From: an uncultured Opitutia bacterium | GTDB taxonomy: Bacteria > Verrucomicrobiota > Verrucomicrobiia > Opitutales > Coraliomargaritaceae | Length of the DNA: 64,000 nucleotides | NCBI GenBank assembly: GCA_937136395.1 | Contig: CAKZOI010000010.1 | Span: forward strand, 1 to 64,000 | Reading direction: 5' to 3' | Part shown: positions 40,517 to 48,778 of the stretch, piece by piece | How the letters are laid out: each line of letters begins with the position of its first letter | Position numbering within the stretch: the stretch's first letter is position 1 | Program-made: the position numbers and the translations under genes | Notes under the pieces: generated by a model | What the model saw: only the letters and a program-made list of their open reading frames with translations | Told to the model about the DNA's origin: nothing | Database searches by the model: none

Positions 40517-43255
40517 CTACAGAGACTCTAGGATCCGCTTTGTTTCGTCACGCTTCTCAGTCGTTTCAGCAAGTTGTTTACGAGCACCTTCAACAACCTT
40601 GGCGGGCGCACTATCAACAAATTTCGAATTCTTTAATTTGCCTTCACCTACAGCAACAAGCTTGTTGAGCTTTTCCAATTCTTTCGCTAATCGAGCCTTC
40701 TCCGCCTCAACATCAATACTACTGCTCAGATCAAGATAGAGCGATCCCAGTGGCGTTACGACGGCGGGTAGTCCATCAGAATGCTTGTCGCCCAAAGGTT
40801 CAAGACTACCCAATCCAGCAAGGGTCTTTACCAATCCAGCATTGTCATTGATGACCTTAGCCTGTTCACCCTCCGCACCAAAGAAGACTTCGACATCGCG
40901 CTTATTGGCTAAATTGTATTGCGCCTTGAGCGCACGTGCTTGGGAAATGAGTTCCTGTAAACTAATCACGCGCTCGATAGCACTCTTATCGACCGGAACT
41001 TGCTCTGCAAGTGTTGCCGCCGAAGTTAGCTTTGTATTTTGGATAAATGCAACCGACGCATCGTAGCCGAGTCCATTCCATAGCTCCTCGGTGATATGTG
41101 GCATGATTGGATTAGCCAGTTGTAGCACTTGACGAATCACAAGGTCCTGAATCGCGAGACAATTATCGCGCACGGCTTCATCACCCTTCAACTTGCCCTT
41201 AGAAGCTTCGACATACCAGTCGCAGAAATCGCCCCAGAAAAAGGCATAGATCTGATGCGTGAGCGGCGCGATTTCGTAGTTGGCAAAGCACTTTTCTAGA
41301 TCCGCAGTCAGATCCGTCATGCGACCAAGAATCCAGTGGTCGTAGTCGTCAAACAAGCTGACGTCGATACGGCCTAGGATCGCCTCAAGGCTAGAGTTGT
41401 CCGCCATCGGTCCAGACATTTGACGGAAGCGAACGGCGTTCCACAGCTTGTTGCAAAAGTTACGACCAATTTGAATGCGCTCTTCAGAGAAGAGAATATC
41501 AGAGCCAGACGGTGCGATGTTGCAAATGCCGAAGCGAAGCCCGTCGGCGCCATACTTTTCAATCAAGTCGAGCGGATCGGGTGAGTTTCCGAGCGACTTC
41601 GACATTTTACGCCCCTTCTCATCACGAATGAGCCCGTGGATGAAAATATTTTTAAATGGGATACGTTTTGCGATCTCTTCGTCGGATAAATCCTTGGAAT
41701 CATCCCCATATAGTTCGAGGCCCGCCATAATCATACGAGCGACCCAGAAGAAAATGATATCAAATCCGGTCACCAAGGTCGACGTTGGATACCAGTAATC
41801 GAGTTCTTTTTGCTGGCCTGCGTCAGCATTCGGCCAGCCTAAGTTGGCCATCGGCCAAAGGTAAGAAGACGCCCATGTATCGAGCACGTCTTCTTCCTGC
41901 TCCCAGTTTTCTGGATCACTCGGACCTTCGACGGAAACGTGCACGTGCTCTGGATTGTTAAAATCCAGCTCAGTGCGATCGGCACCTTTCTTATACCAAA
42001 CTGGGATGCGATGCCCCCACCAAAGTTGGCGACTGATACACCAATCTTGAATACCATTGAGCCAGTGGAGGTAAGTCTTCTTCCAACGGTCTGGATGAAA
42101 TTTGATCGTGCCGTTCTCAACTGCACGCTTGGCCTCTTCGACCTTCGGATATTTGAGGAACCATTGCTCAGACAGGCGTGGCTCGATAGGCACATCGCCG
42201 CGCTCGGAGAAGCCTACAGTGTTTTCGTATGGCTCGCGCTCGATCAGTAAGCCCATTTCTTCGAGTTTCTGTGCGGCAACTTTACGCGCCTTAAAACGAT
42301 CCATGCCGTCAAACTCTTCGCCCGCTAGCGCGTTTAGTTTACCTTCGGAATCAATCACTTCGATCATCTCGAGGTGATGACGCTGACCAATTTCAAAGTC
42401 ATTTTTATCGTGCGCAGGAGTGACTTTAAGGCATCCAGTGCCGAACTCGCGATCCACATACTCATCACCAATAATAGGGATTTCCGCCCTGGGGAAAGGG
42501 CGCCAGACGGTTTTACCAATGAGGTGTTTATAACGCTCATCTTCTGGGTGCACCGCAACTGCGCTATCGCCCATCAGCGTTTCAGGGCGCGTTGTCGAAA
42601 TTTCTAGGTGCGTGCGCTCACCGTCGGCTTCGACCAACTCGTAACGCATCTTAAAGAAAAAGCCATTTTGCGGCTTCATATTCACTTCCTCATCAGAAAG
42701 CGCGGTATGTGTCGCAGGACACCAGTTGACCATTCGTTTGCCTCGATAGATATAACCGCGCTTGTAGAAAGAAACGAATGCAGTCAGCACCGCTTTGGAA
42801 TAAGCTTCGTCGAGCGTAAAGCTGGTGCGATCCCAGTCGCAAGAAGCACCGAGCTTTTGGAGCTGATTCAAAATCACACCCCCAGACTCCTCTCGGAAGT
42901 CTTGGATCTTTTCAACAAACGCTTCGCGCCCTAAATCGTATTTGCTCTGCCCCGTCTCTGCGCGGAGTTGCTTCTCCACCTTAGTTTGCGTGGCGATGCC
43001 AGCGTGGTCGGTGCCTGGCTGCCAAAGCACTGCTTTGCCCTCGAGGCGAGCACGACGAATGAAAATGTCCTGCAAGGTATTGTCCAACACGTGCCCCATA
43101 TGCAGCATCCCGGTTACATTCGGCGGCGGAATCATAATCGCATAGGGCTCTTTCGAACTATCGGCGACTGCTTTAAAGCATCCAGCTTCAAGCCAGTTTG
43201 TATACCAGCGTTGTTCGACTTCTTTGGGTTCGTAGGCTTTTGCGATCTCAGACAT
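40517..43255 (-). CDS. valS: valyl-tRNA synthetase
   Basis: 912 residues from MSEIAKAYEPKEVEQRWYTN. Class I signatures HMGH (52-55) and KMSKS (in GRKMSKSLGNSPDPLDLIEK), the editing domain (TTRPETLMGDSAVAVHPED) and the anticodon-binding part are all present, and the C-terminal coiled coil (VEAEKARLAKELEKLNKLVA) is typical of ValS. It charges tRNA-Val. The frame continues upstream to 43300, but the family begins at 43255. Divergent from the SDR gene. Confidence 0.97.
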   Translation of the reverse strand: MSEIAKAYEPKEVEQRWYTNWLEAGCFKAVADSSKEPYAIMIPPPNVTGMLHMGHVLDNTLQDIFIRRARLEGKAVLWQPGTDHAGIATQTKVEKQLRAETGQSKYDLGREAFVEKIQDFREESGGVILNQLQKLGASCDWDRTSFTLDEAYSKAVLTAFVSFYKRGYIYRGKRMVNWCPATHTALSDEEVNMKPQNGFFFKMRYELVEADGERTHLEISTTRPETLMGDSAVAVHPEDERYKHLIGKTVWRPFPRAEIPIIGDEYVDREFGTGCLKVTPAHDKNDFEIGQRHHLEMIEVIDSEGKLNALAGEEFDGMDRFKARKVAAQKLEEMGLLIEREPYENTVGFSERGDVPIEPRLSEQWFLKYPKVEEAKRAVENGTIKFHPDRWKKTYLHWLNGIQDWCISRQLWWGHRIPVWYKKGADRTELDFNNPEHVHVSVEGPSDPENWEQEEDVLDTWASSYLWPMANLGWPNADAGQQKELDYWYPTSTLVTGFDIIFFWVARMIMAGLELYGDDSKDLSDEEIAKRIPFKNIFIHGLIRDEKGRKMSKSLGNSPDPLDLIEKYGADGLRFGICNIAPSGSDILFSEERIQIGRNFCNKLWNAVRFRQMSGPMADNSSLEAILGRIDVSLFDDYDHWILGRMTDLTADLEKCFANYEIAPLTHQIYAFFWGDFCDWYVEASKGKLKGDEAVRDNCLAIQDLVIRQVLQLANPIMPHITEELWNGLGYDASVAFIQNTKLTSAATLAEQVPVDKSAIERVISLQELISQARALKAQYNLANKRDVEVFFGAEGEQAKVINDNAGLVKTLAGLGSLEPLGDKHSDGLPAVVTPLGSLYLDLSSSIDVEAEKARLAKELEKLNKLVAVGEGKLKNSKFVDSAPAKVVEGARKQLAETTEKRDETKRILESL

Positions 43256-43353
43256 AGCGGAAAATTGTGAAAAGGAGCCTAAACTGGTGCCCTGAGCCAC
43301 GCTTTCAAGCTAGAAAGCGTGTAATGCACGGAGCGAATCTACGATCACTCTGC

Positions 43354-44103
43354 ATGGCTAAAACAAAAACAATCATAATCGGCGGTATCAGCGGCGGCAT
43401 AGGAGCGGCACTGGCACGCCGATTGACTGCGAGAGGGCACACTGTAGCTGGTTTCGGCAGAGATGCCACGAAACTAAAAACACTCGCTGATGAGCTCTCG
43501 ATCAATACCACTCTTTGCGAAGCAACCGACTGCGCGGCTGTCGAAAAGGTGATGCAGGCATTTCACTCCGAGCATGGTTACATTGATGGCTATGTGCACG
43601 CGATTGGGTCGATCTATCTGAAGCCCGCTCACATGACTTCCGACGCCGACTGGCTAAGCACCCTGCATCAAAATCTTAGCTCTGCTTTTTACGCGCTACG
43701 TGCTAGCGCCAAGCTAATGATGAAACAAGGCGCTGGCAGCTGCCTATTTTTCAGCACCGCTGCTGCACAGACGGGACTGAGTAATCACGAGGCAATTGCC
43801 GCAGCTAAGGGTGGCATCGAAGCCATGGTTCGCTCGGCAGCAGCGACCTACGCACCTCGCGGCCTCCGAATCAATGCGATCGCCCCAAGTCTGACCGACA
43901 CGCCGCTAGCCAAACCGATCATCGGCAGCCAGCAAGCATTGGAGTTCTCTCAGAAAATGCATCCACTCGGCGAAATTGGTAAGGCGGACCACATCGCGAG
44001 CCTGGCAGAGTGGTTCCTCTCTGAAGAGGCACGCTTTGTCACTGGTCAAACCTATGTCATCGACGGCGGACTTTCTAGCATCGTGCCAAAGCCTAGAGCA
44101 TAA
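43354..44103 (+). CDS. SDR-family protein lacking the catalytic tyrosine
   Basis: 249 residues from MAKTKTIIIGGISGGIGAAL, with NAD(P) loop GGISGGIG. The block FFSTAAAQTGLSNHEAIAAA then KGGIEAMVRSAAATYAPRGL is the active-site region: the serine-like position and the Lys of YxxxK are present, but the Tyr position is Ile (I-A-A-A-K). The C-terminal GQTYVIDGGLSS is normal. A recognisable SDR subgroup shares NHEAIAAAKGG. It may bind a cofactor and substrate without classic Tyr chemistry or use another residue. The start follows family length; the longer frame from 43267 overlaps the valS promoter. Confidence 0.85.
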   Translation: MAKTKTIIIGGISGGIGAALARRLTARGHTVAGFGRDATKLKTLADELSINTTLCEATDCAAVEKVMQAFHSEHGYIDGYVHAIGSIYLKPAHMTSDADWLSTLHQNLSSAFYALRASAKLMMKQGAGSCLFFSTAAAQTGLSNHEAIAAAKGGIEAMVRSAAATYAPRGLRINAIAPSLTDTPLAKPIIGSQQALEFSQKMHPLGEIGKADHIASLAEWFLSEEARFVTGQTYVIDGGLSSIVPKPRA

Positions 44104-44113
44104 AGAATCCGCA

Positions 44114-44686
44114 ATGCTTTCCTCTAAACGCTTTAACCCACTTCTCTGCGTATGCGCCTGCTTACTAGGTGCGCTTACTGGAAGTACGAGCGCCGCAACG
44201 ACTTTTCTGCAGACTTACCAGTTAGATGAACATCTCTTAGAGAAACGCGGCGAGTACCGCTACGTCTATCGTATGTTCTTCAAACTCTACGATGCCGCAC
44301 TGTTTACGACATCAGAAGCGCAACCCGAAGATGTTTTAAATGCACAAGTGCCCTTCCATTTGGGGTTTCACTACTTACGCACGATCGAAAAATCAATTAT
44401 TCTAGAATCCGCAGACAAAATGTTACTGCGAAACCTCTCACCCAGCGAGCGACAAGCCATCGCCGATCGTGTCGACCAGATCAATGCGGCATACACGACT
44501 GTAAATGAAGGCGATACATCTTCACTCACCTTCACGCCAAGAACAGGCACTCGACTGAACATCAACGGCGAAACGGTTGCGACCATTCCAGGCGACGATT
44601 TCGCTCAGCTTTATTTTCAGATATGGCTCGGTGAAAAGCCCATCTCTGATGCGATGAAAGTAGCCCTTTTTAACCAAGATAAGTAG
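44114..44686 (+). CDS. secreted chalcone-isomerase-like protein
   Basis: 190 residues from MLSSKRFNPLLCVCACLLGA; a signal peptide ends near TSAAT. The mature part YRYVYRMFFKLYDAALFTTS, FHLGFHYLRTIEKSIILESA and LTFTPRTGTRLNINGETVAT resembles the bacterial chalcone-isomerase-like (Chalcone_2) family of unknown, probably non-enzymatic or lipid-binding function. It starts ten bases after the SDR stop, so the two are probably co-transcribed. Confidence 0.78.
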   Translation: MLSSKRFNPLLCVCACLLGALTGSTSAATTFLQTYQLDEHLLEKRGEYRYVYRMFFKLYDAALFTTSEAQPEDVLNAQVPFHLGFHYLRTIEKSIILESADKMLLRNLSPSERQAIADRVDQINAAYTTVNEGDTSSLTFTPRTGTRLNINGETVATIPGDDFAQLYFQIWLGEKPISDAMKVALFNQDK

Positions 44687-44703
44687 TCGATTCCGATGGA
44701 CAT

Positions 44704-44746
44704 CCTAGGGAATTCAATTGTGAAGACCGCCGAACAAAAGCCTAGA
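44704..44746 (+). repeat. TGAAGACCGCCGA repeat, copy 1
   Basis: TTCAATTGTGAAGACCGCCG then AACAAAAGCCTAGA; stem TTCA-ATTG-TGAA. A related copy lies at 59666-59706 (GGGCTTCATTTATGAAGACC then GCCGAGCATAGACCTA). They share TGAAGACCGCCGARCA and a hairpin with different flanks. Confidence 0.65.
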
Positions 44747-44896
44747 GCACTGCAGTCGTCACATGCGTTACAACTCTTATTTGCGAAAATTAATATACGA
44801 AACAAAATTCGCGATTCATTATTCCTATATAAGCAGATTAACACTTGATTTCACCTAAACTCTTCGTCATACAGCCATGTTTACTATTACGCGATT

Positions 44897-45991
44897 ATGG
44901 CTACACCCAAAAAGAAATCCGCAAGCAAGTCCACAAAATCAACTGATTTTGCAGCAGCTCCGATTAATAAAGCGCTCACGAAGGAAGAGAAAATCGACCT
45001 CTACCGCACGATCATCGGCATTCGCCGTTTTGAAGAACGCTCACTACGTGCTTATAATCAAGGTAAAATCGGAGGCTTTTTACACCTTTACATCGGACAA
45101 GAAGCAGTAGCTGCGGGTATCGTTTCTCTAATGGAAGAGAATGACCACATCATCACCGCATACCGCGACCACGGGCATGCGCTCGCCGTTGGCATGTCGA
45201 TGAACGAATGTATGGCTGAAATGTATGGCAAGCACACTGGTTGCTCCAAAGGTAAAGGCGGTTCGATGCACTTCTTCGCTCCCGACAAGAACTACTGGGG
45301 CGGCCATGGGATCGTCGCAGGTCAAACACCGCTCGGCGCGGGTCTGGCGTTTGCACTCAAGTATAAGGGCCTTAAGGGTTGCGCCCTAGCCTTCCTCGGA
45401 GACGGCGCGGTGAATCAGGGGTCCTTTATGGAAACGCTCAATCTTGCGTCCCTCTGGAACTTGCCGGTCATCTTTGTGATTGAGAACAACGGCTACTCCA
45501 TGGGCACCAGCTTGAAGCGCTCCTCAGCCGAAGAGAACCTCGCACACCGTGCCGATGGTTTCGACATGGAGTGGGAAGTTTGCAATGGTCACGACGTTTA
45601 CGAAGTTCGTGAAGTCGCCAACCGTGCGATGAAGCGTGCTCGCGAAGAAATGAAGCCTTTCCTCCTCGAGATCCGCACGTACCGCTATCGCGGCCACTCT
45701 GTCGCGGATGCAAATCACGAAAAATACCGCACAAAAGAAGAAATCGAGGAATACAAGCGGACCAAAGATCCAGTGAATGTGATTCGTCAGAAGTTGATCG
45801 ACGAAGGCGTCATGACAGAAGCTGAAGCCAAGAAAATCGACCAAGAGAAAAAAGACGAAGCTGAAGCATCTGCAAAGTTTGCAGACGAAAGCCCATACGC
45901 GCCACGCAGTGAAATACAAACCGACGTCTATTCAGAGGTCGATAACGATACAGAAGGGAAGCTCAAGGGCACCTACTTCTTCAACGACTAA
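44897..45991 (+). CDS. pdhA: pyruvate dehydrogenase E1 component alpha subunit
   Basis: 364 residues. After a Lys/Ser-rich start come RTIIGIRRFEERSLRAYNQG, GFLHLYIGQEAVAAG, HGHALAVGMSMNE and the thiamine-diphosphate motif GDGAVNQGSFMETLNLASLW then NLPVIFVIENN, typical of two-subunit E1 (E1 alpha). It decarboxylates pyruvate with ThDP and hands the acetyl group to E2. The gene is first in a pdhA-pdhB-pdhC operon. No Shine-Dalgarno sequence is seen before the ATG (TTTACTATTACGCGATTATG). Confidence 0.95.
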   Translation: MATPKKKSASKSTKSTDFAAAPINKALTKEEKIDLYRTIIGIRRFEERSLRAYNQGKIGGFLHLYIGQEAVAAGIVSLMEENDHIITAYRDHGHALAVGMSMNECMAEMYGKHTGCSKGKGGSMHFFAPDKNYWGGHGIVAGQTPLGAGLAFALKYKGLKGCALAFLGDGAVNQGSFMETLNLASLWNLPVIFVIENNGYSMGTSLKRSSAEENLAHRADGFDMEWEVCNGHDVYEVREVANRAMKRAREEMKPFLLEIRTYRYRGHSVADANHEKYRTKEEIEEYKRTKDPVNVIRQKLIDEGVMTEAEAKKIDQEKKDEAEASAKFADESPYAPRSEIQTDVYSEVDNDTEGKLKGTYFFND

Positions 45992-46027
45992 ACCGTCAGC
46001 ATAGAAACCACTGACCCTGTATTCTGA

Positions 46028-46045
46028 ATTCTAACTTCTTTTAAT
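46028..46045 (+). repeat. leader motif upstream of pdhB (copy 1)
   Basis: ATTCTAACTTCTTTTAAT ends three bases before the pdhB ATG; an almost identical ATTCTAACTCCTTTCAAT (47051-47068) precedes pdhC. No Shine-Dalgarno sequence is found in either leader. Confidence 0.6.
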
Positions 46046-46048
46046 AAA

Positions 46049-47026
46049 ATGGCACTTATCACTTACCGCGAAGCTATCAAGCAAGCACTCGACGAAGAAA
46101 TCCAACGCGATGAAAACGTCTGCATCATGGGCGAAGAAGTCGCTCAATACAACGGCGCTTATAAAGTTACCGAAGGCCTTTGGGCCAAACACGGCGACAA
46201 GCGTGTGATCGACACCCCCATCTCTGAAGCAGCCTTCTCTGGGCTTGCAATCGGCGCATCCGCACTGGGTGTCCGTCCAGTTATCGAGATGATGTTCATG
46301 TCGTTCAGCTATGTAGCGATCGATCAGCTTTTTAACAACGCCTCTTTCTGCCGCTACATGTCTGGTGGCTTGATGAACATTCCTATCGTTGTTCGTGGCC
46401 CAGCCAACGGCGGCACCAACGTCGGCGCCACACACTCGCATACTCCTGAGAACATGGTGGCCAACCACCCTGGCCTAAAGGTGGTCTGCCCATCTAATGC
46501 TTACGATGCCAAGGGCCTCATGAAAGCAGCGATCCGTGACGACGACCCTGTCTTCGTCATGGAAAACACTCTTCTCTATGGTGAAAAGTGGGAAGTTCCT
46601 GAAGAAGAATACATCGTTGAGCTCGGCGTCGCCAACATCCTCAAGGAAGGCGAAGACATGACTATCGTTTCACATGGCCGTTGTGCAATGCTCTCTCTCC
46701 AAGCTGCGAAGACACTCGAAGAAAAGCACGGCATCAGCGTCGAAGTCGTCGACCTACGATCCATCCGCCCACTCGACGAAGAAACGATCCTCAACTCCGT
46801 TAAAAAGACAGGACGCGCGCTCCTCGTTGAAGAAAACAAACCATATTGTGGTGTCGATGCGCAGATCTCGCACATCATTCAACTCAAAGCATTCGACTAC
46901 TTAGATGCTCCAGTTCATCGCGTATCTTCAATCGACGCGCCACAAATTTACGCAAAGCCACTTGAAGACTGGCAAATTCCAAACGAAGAGCGCATCATCG
47001 AAGGCGCGCTCAAGTGCATGGCGTAA
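46049..47026 (+). CDS. pdhB: pyruvate dehydrogenase E1 component beta subunit
   Basis: 325 residues. MALITYREAIKQALDEEIQR then DENVCIMGEEVAQYNGAYKV, RVIDTPISEAAFSGLAIGAS, SHTPENMVANHPGLKVVCPS and DLRSIRPLDEETI are E1-beta signatures. It completes the E1 heterotetramer and holds half of the ThDP site. It lies 57 bases after pdhA and 43 bases before pdhC on one transcript, with high similarity of start context. Confidence 0.96.
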   Translation: MALITYREAIKQALDEEIQRDENVCIMGEEVAQYNGAYKVTEGLWAKHGDKRVIDTPISEAAFSGLAIGASALGVRPVIEMMFMSFSYVAIDQLFNNASFCRYMSGGLMNIPIVVRGPANGGTNVGATHSHTPENMVANHPGLKVVCPSNAYDAKGLMKAAIRDDDPVFVMENTLLYGEKWEVPEEEYIVELGVANILKEGEDMTIVSHGRCAMLSLQAAKTLEEKHGISVEVVDLRSIRPLDEETILNSVKKTGRALLVEENKPYCGVDAQISHIIQLKAFDYLDAPVHRVSSIDAPQIYAKPLEDWQIPNEERIIEGALKCMA

Positions 47027-47050
47027 ATATTTCTAACTCCTTATTTCTAA

Positions 47051-47068
47051 ATTCTAACTCCTTTCAAT
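47051..47068 (+). repeat. leader motif upstream of pdhC (copy 2)
   Basis: ATTCTAACTCCTTTCAAT, one base before the ATG; a partial third copy TTTCTAACTCCTTA lies at about 47029-47043 just after the pdhB stop. Compare 46028-46045. Confidence 0.6.
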
Positions 47069-47069
47069 T

Positions 47070-48317
47070 ATGGCGACTCTCATCGATATGCCCAAACTCA
47101 GCGACACCATGACAGTGGGCACGCTGGTCAAATGGTTAAAAAACGAAGGCGATGCAATTTCCAGCGGCGACATGATCGCGGAAGTTGAAACCGACAAAGC
47201 AACGATGGAAGTCGAGTGTTTCGACGACGGTGTGCTGATTAAGCAATACTGCGGAGAAGGTGCCGAAGTCGCCGTAGGCGACCCAATTGCAGCCATCGGT
47301 GAAGCCGGCGAAGAAGCGCCGGAAGCACAAACCAGCGCTCCGGCAGCACCTGCCGCAGAGCCCACTCCAGAGCCAGTGGCCCCTGAGCCAGCACCTGTAG
47401 CGCCCGCAAGCTCTTCTACAGGTGGTCGCATTAAAGCCTCCCCAGTAGCAAAAAAGATCGCAGCTGAAAAGGGCATCGACCTCGCAACCATCCAAGGCTC
47501 AGGTCCTGGTGGTCGTATCGTTAAAGACGACGTGCTCAACGCAAAGCCAGGCGCCACGGCTCCTGCAACTGGCGGCAACGCTCCTGCAGCTGCCGCTCCA
47601 GTAGCGACACTTGAAGCGCTCGACATCCCTGTTTCCAACATGCGTAAGAGCATCGGCAAGGCACTCGTCGGCTCCAAGACTCAAGCACCTCACTTCTATC
47701 TCCAGATCGAAGTCAACGGCGCGCCCCTGGCAAAGCTTCGCAAGGAGCTCAACAGCAAGCTCGCAGACCTTCCACCCGAACACGGTGGCACAAAGTTCTC
47801 CGTCAACGATCTCACACTCAAGGCAGCTGCGGAAGCCGTGCGCCGTGTCCCTGCCATCAATCGCTCATGGGAAGGTGACACCATCAAGCAACACCCGAAC
47901 GTGCACCTCGCATTCGGCGTCGCGATCGATGACGGCCTGGTCACTCCTGTGATCCGTGCTGCAGAGACCAAAGGTCTTCGCGAAATCGGCGCAGAAGCTA
48001 AGGTGCTCATCAAAAAGGCTCGTGGTAAGAAGCTCACGCCAAACGAAATGAGCGGCTCCACATTGACTGTTACCAACCTTGGTATGTTCGGCATCTCCGA
48101 CTTCTACGGTATCATCAATCCAAACAACGCAGCGATCCTCAGTATCGGTGCAACGATCAAAAAGCCAGTCGTCAACGACGCAGGTGAGATCGTAGTTGGC
48201 GAAGTCATGAAGATCGGCCTTTCCGGCGACCACCGCACTATCGACGGCGCAGTCGGAGCTCAATACCTACAAGCACTCAAGGAGATCATCGAGTCTCCAT
48301 CGATCATGCTCGTCTAA
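47070..48317 (+). CDS. pdhC: dihydrolipoyl acetyltransferase E2 of pyruvate dehydrogenase
   Basis: 415 residues: one lipoyl domain (1-80, lipoyl-lysine K43 in VETDKATMEVE), an Ala/Pro linker (about 85-118), an E1/E3-binding domain (about 122-160, KASPVAKKIAAEKGIDLATI) and the catalytic domain (about 185-415) with the active-site GDHRTIDGA (His-x-x-x-Asp). It transfers acetyl to CoA and is the core of the complex. No E3 (lpd) gene follows; it must be elsewhere. A terminator follows directly. Confidence 0.95.
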   Translation: MATLIDMPKLSDTMTVGTLVKWLKNEGDAISSGDMIAEVETDKATMEVECFDDGVLIKQYCGEGAEVAVGDPIAAIGEAGEEAPEAQTSAPAAPAAEPTPEPVAPEPAPVAPASSSTGGRIKASPVAKKIAAEKGIDLATIQGSGPGGRIVKDDVLNAKPGATAPATGGNAPAAAAPVATLEALDIPVSNMRKSIGKALVGSKTQAPHFYLQIEVNGAPLAKLRKELNSKLADLPPEHGGTKFSVNDLTLKAAAEAVRRVPAINRSWEGDTIKQHPNVHLAFGVAIDDGLVTPVIRAAETKGLREIGAEAKVLIKKARGKKLTPNEMSGSTLTVTNLGMFGISDFYGIINPNNAAILSIGATIKKPVVNDAGEIVVGEVMKIGLSGDHRTIDGAVGAQYLQALKEIIESPSIMLV

Positions 48318-48349
48318 ACGGCTAATGATTCATCGCTAATTTAAATAAC

Positions 48350-48377
48350 AGCCCGCGAATTACATCGCGGGCTTTTT
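48350..48377 (+). terminator. intrinsic terminator of the pdh operon
   Basis: AGCCCGCGA (48350-48358), loop ATTACA, TCGCGGGCT (48365-48373), then T run. Confidence 0.9.
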
Positions 48378-48413
48378 CGTGCCTACGTAGAAACAAACAT
48401 TCCTATCTCCGAT

Positions 48414-48496
48414 CTGGAGAGCGGCGCTCCGTCGCCGCCGATAGGCCTCAAACATCTGACCTCCATGCAGCGGTTGCGACAGAGCGCAACCCTCCA
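48414..48496. repeat. inverted pair of TGGAGGG/CTCCGT elements (1)
   Basis: Left: CTGGAGAGCGGCGCTCCGTC then GCCGCCG, stem GCGGCG/CGCCGC. Right, on the minus strand: TGGAGGGTTGCGCTCTGTCG then CAACCGC, stem GGTTGCG/CGCAACC. Loop CTCCGT or CTCTGT conserved. Confidence 0.85.
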
Positions 48497-48499
48497 GAT

Positions 48500-48620
48500 A
48501 TAAAGTGTTCCATGGACAATGTTCCACAAATACAAATAACGATTTAAAAAATTCATAAATCATTGATAAACAAACTATATAAATGTTCCACGGATATTGT
48601 TCCACAGTGAAGCAGAGCTT
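48500..48620. other. AT-rich gap with paired TGTTCCAC motifs
   Basis: No gene. Two similar stretches, GTGTTCCATGGACAATGTTC then CAC (about 48506-48528) and ATGTTCCACGGATATTGTTC then CAC (about 48582-48605), are separated by about 50 bases of AT-rich sequence. Each holds two direct TGTTCCAC repeats. Confidence 0.55.
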
Positions 48621-48626
48621 CTTTTT

Positions 48627-48711
48627 TGGAGGGCGGTGCTCCGTCACCGCCGCTGATACGCCCAAACAGTCGGATCTAAACGACGCGGTTGCGACGGTGC
48701 GCACCCCTGCA
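48627..48711. repeat. inverted pair of TGGAGGG/CTCCGT elements (2)
   Basis: Left: TGGAGGGCGGTGCTCCGTCA then CCGCC, stem GGCGGTG/CACCGCC. Right, on the minus strand: GGGTGCGCACCGTCGCAACC, a degenerate arm with stem TGCG/CGCA. Together with 48414-48496 the region between pdhC and the YkoF-like gene (461 bases) is built almost wholly from such elements and holds no gene. Confidence 0.8.
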
Positions 48712-48778
48712 GAAATCGGAACTTTTAAAATCAAGACAGAGTGGACATAGCGCCACTTCCACTTAAGCATCTTTAGCC

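Noticed and set aside
47054-47677. Long open frame opposite pdhC (207 codons, minus strand)
   Set aside because: It is a shadow of the GC-rich Ala/Pro linker and lipoyl domain of pdhC; composition is low-complexity (Ala, Ser, Gly, Pro) and it lacks any motif.
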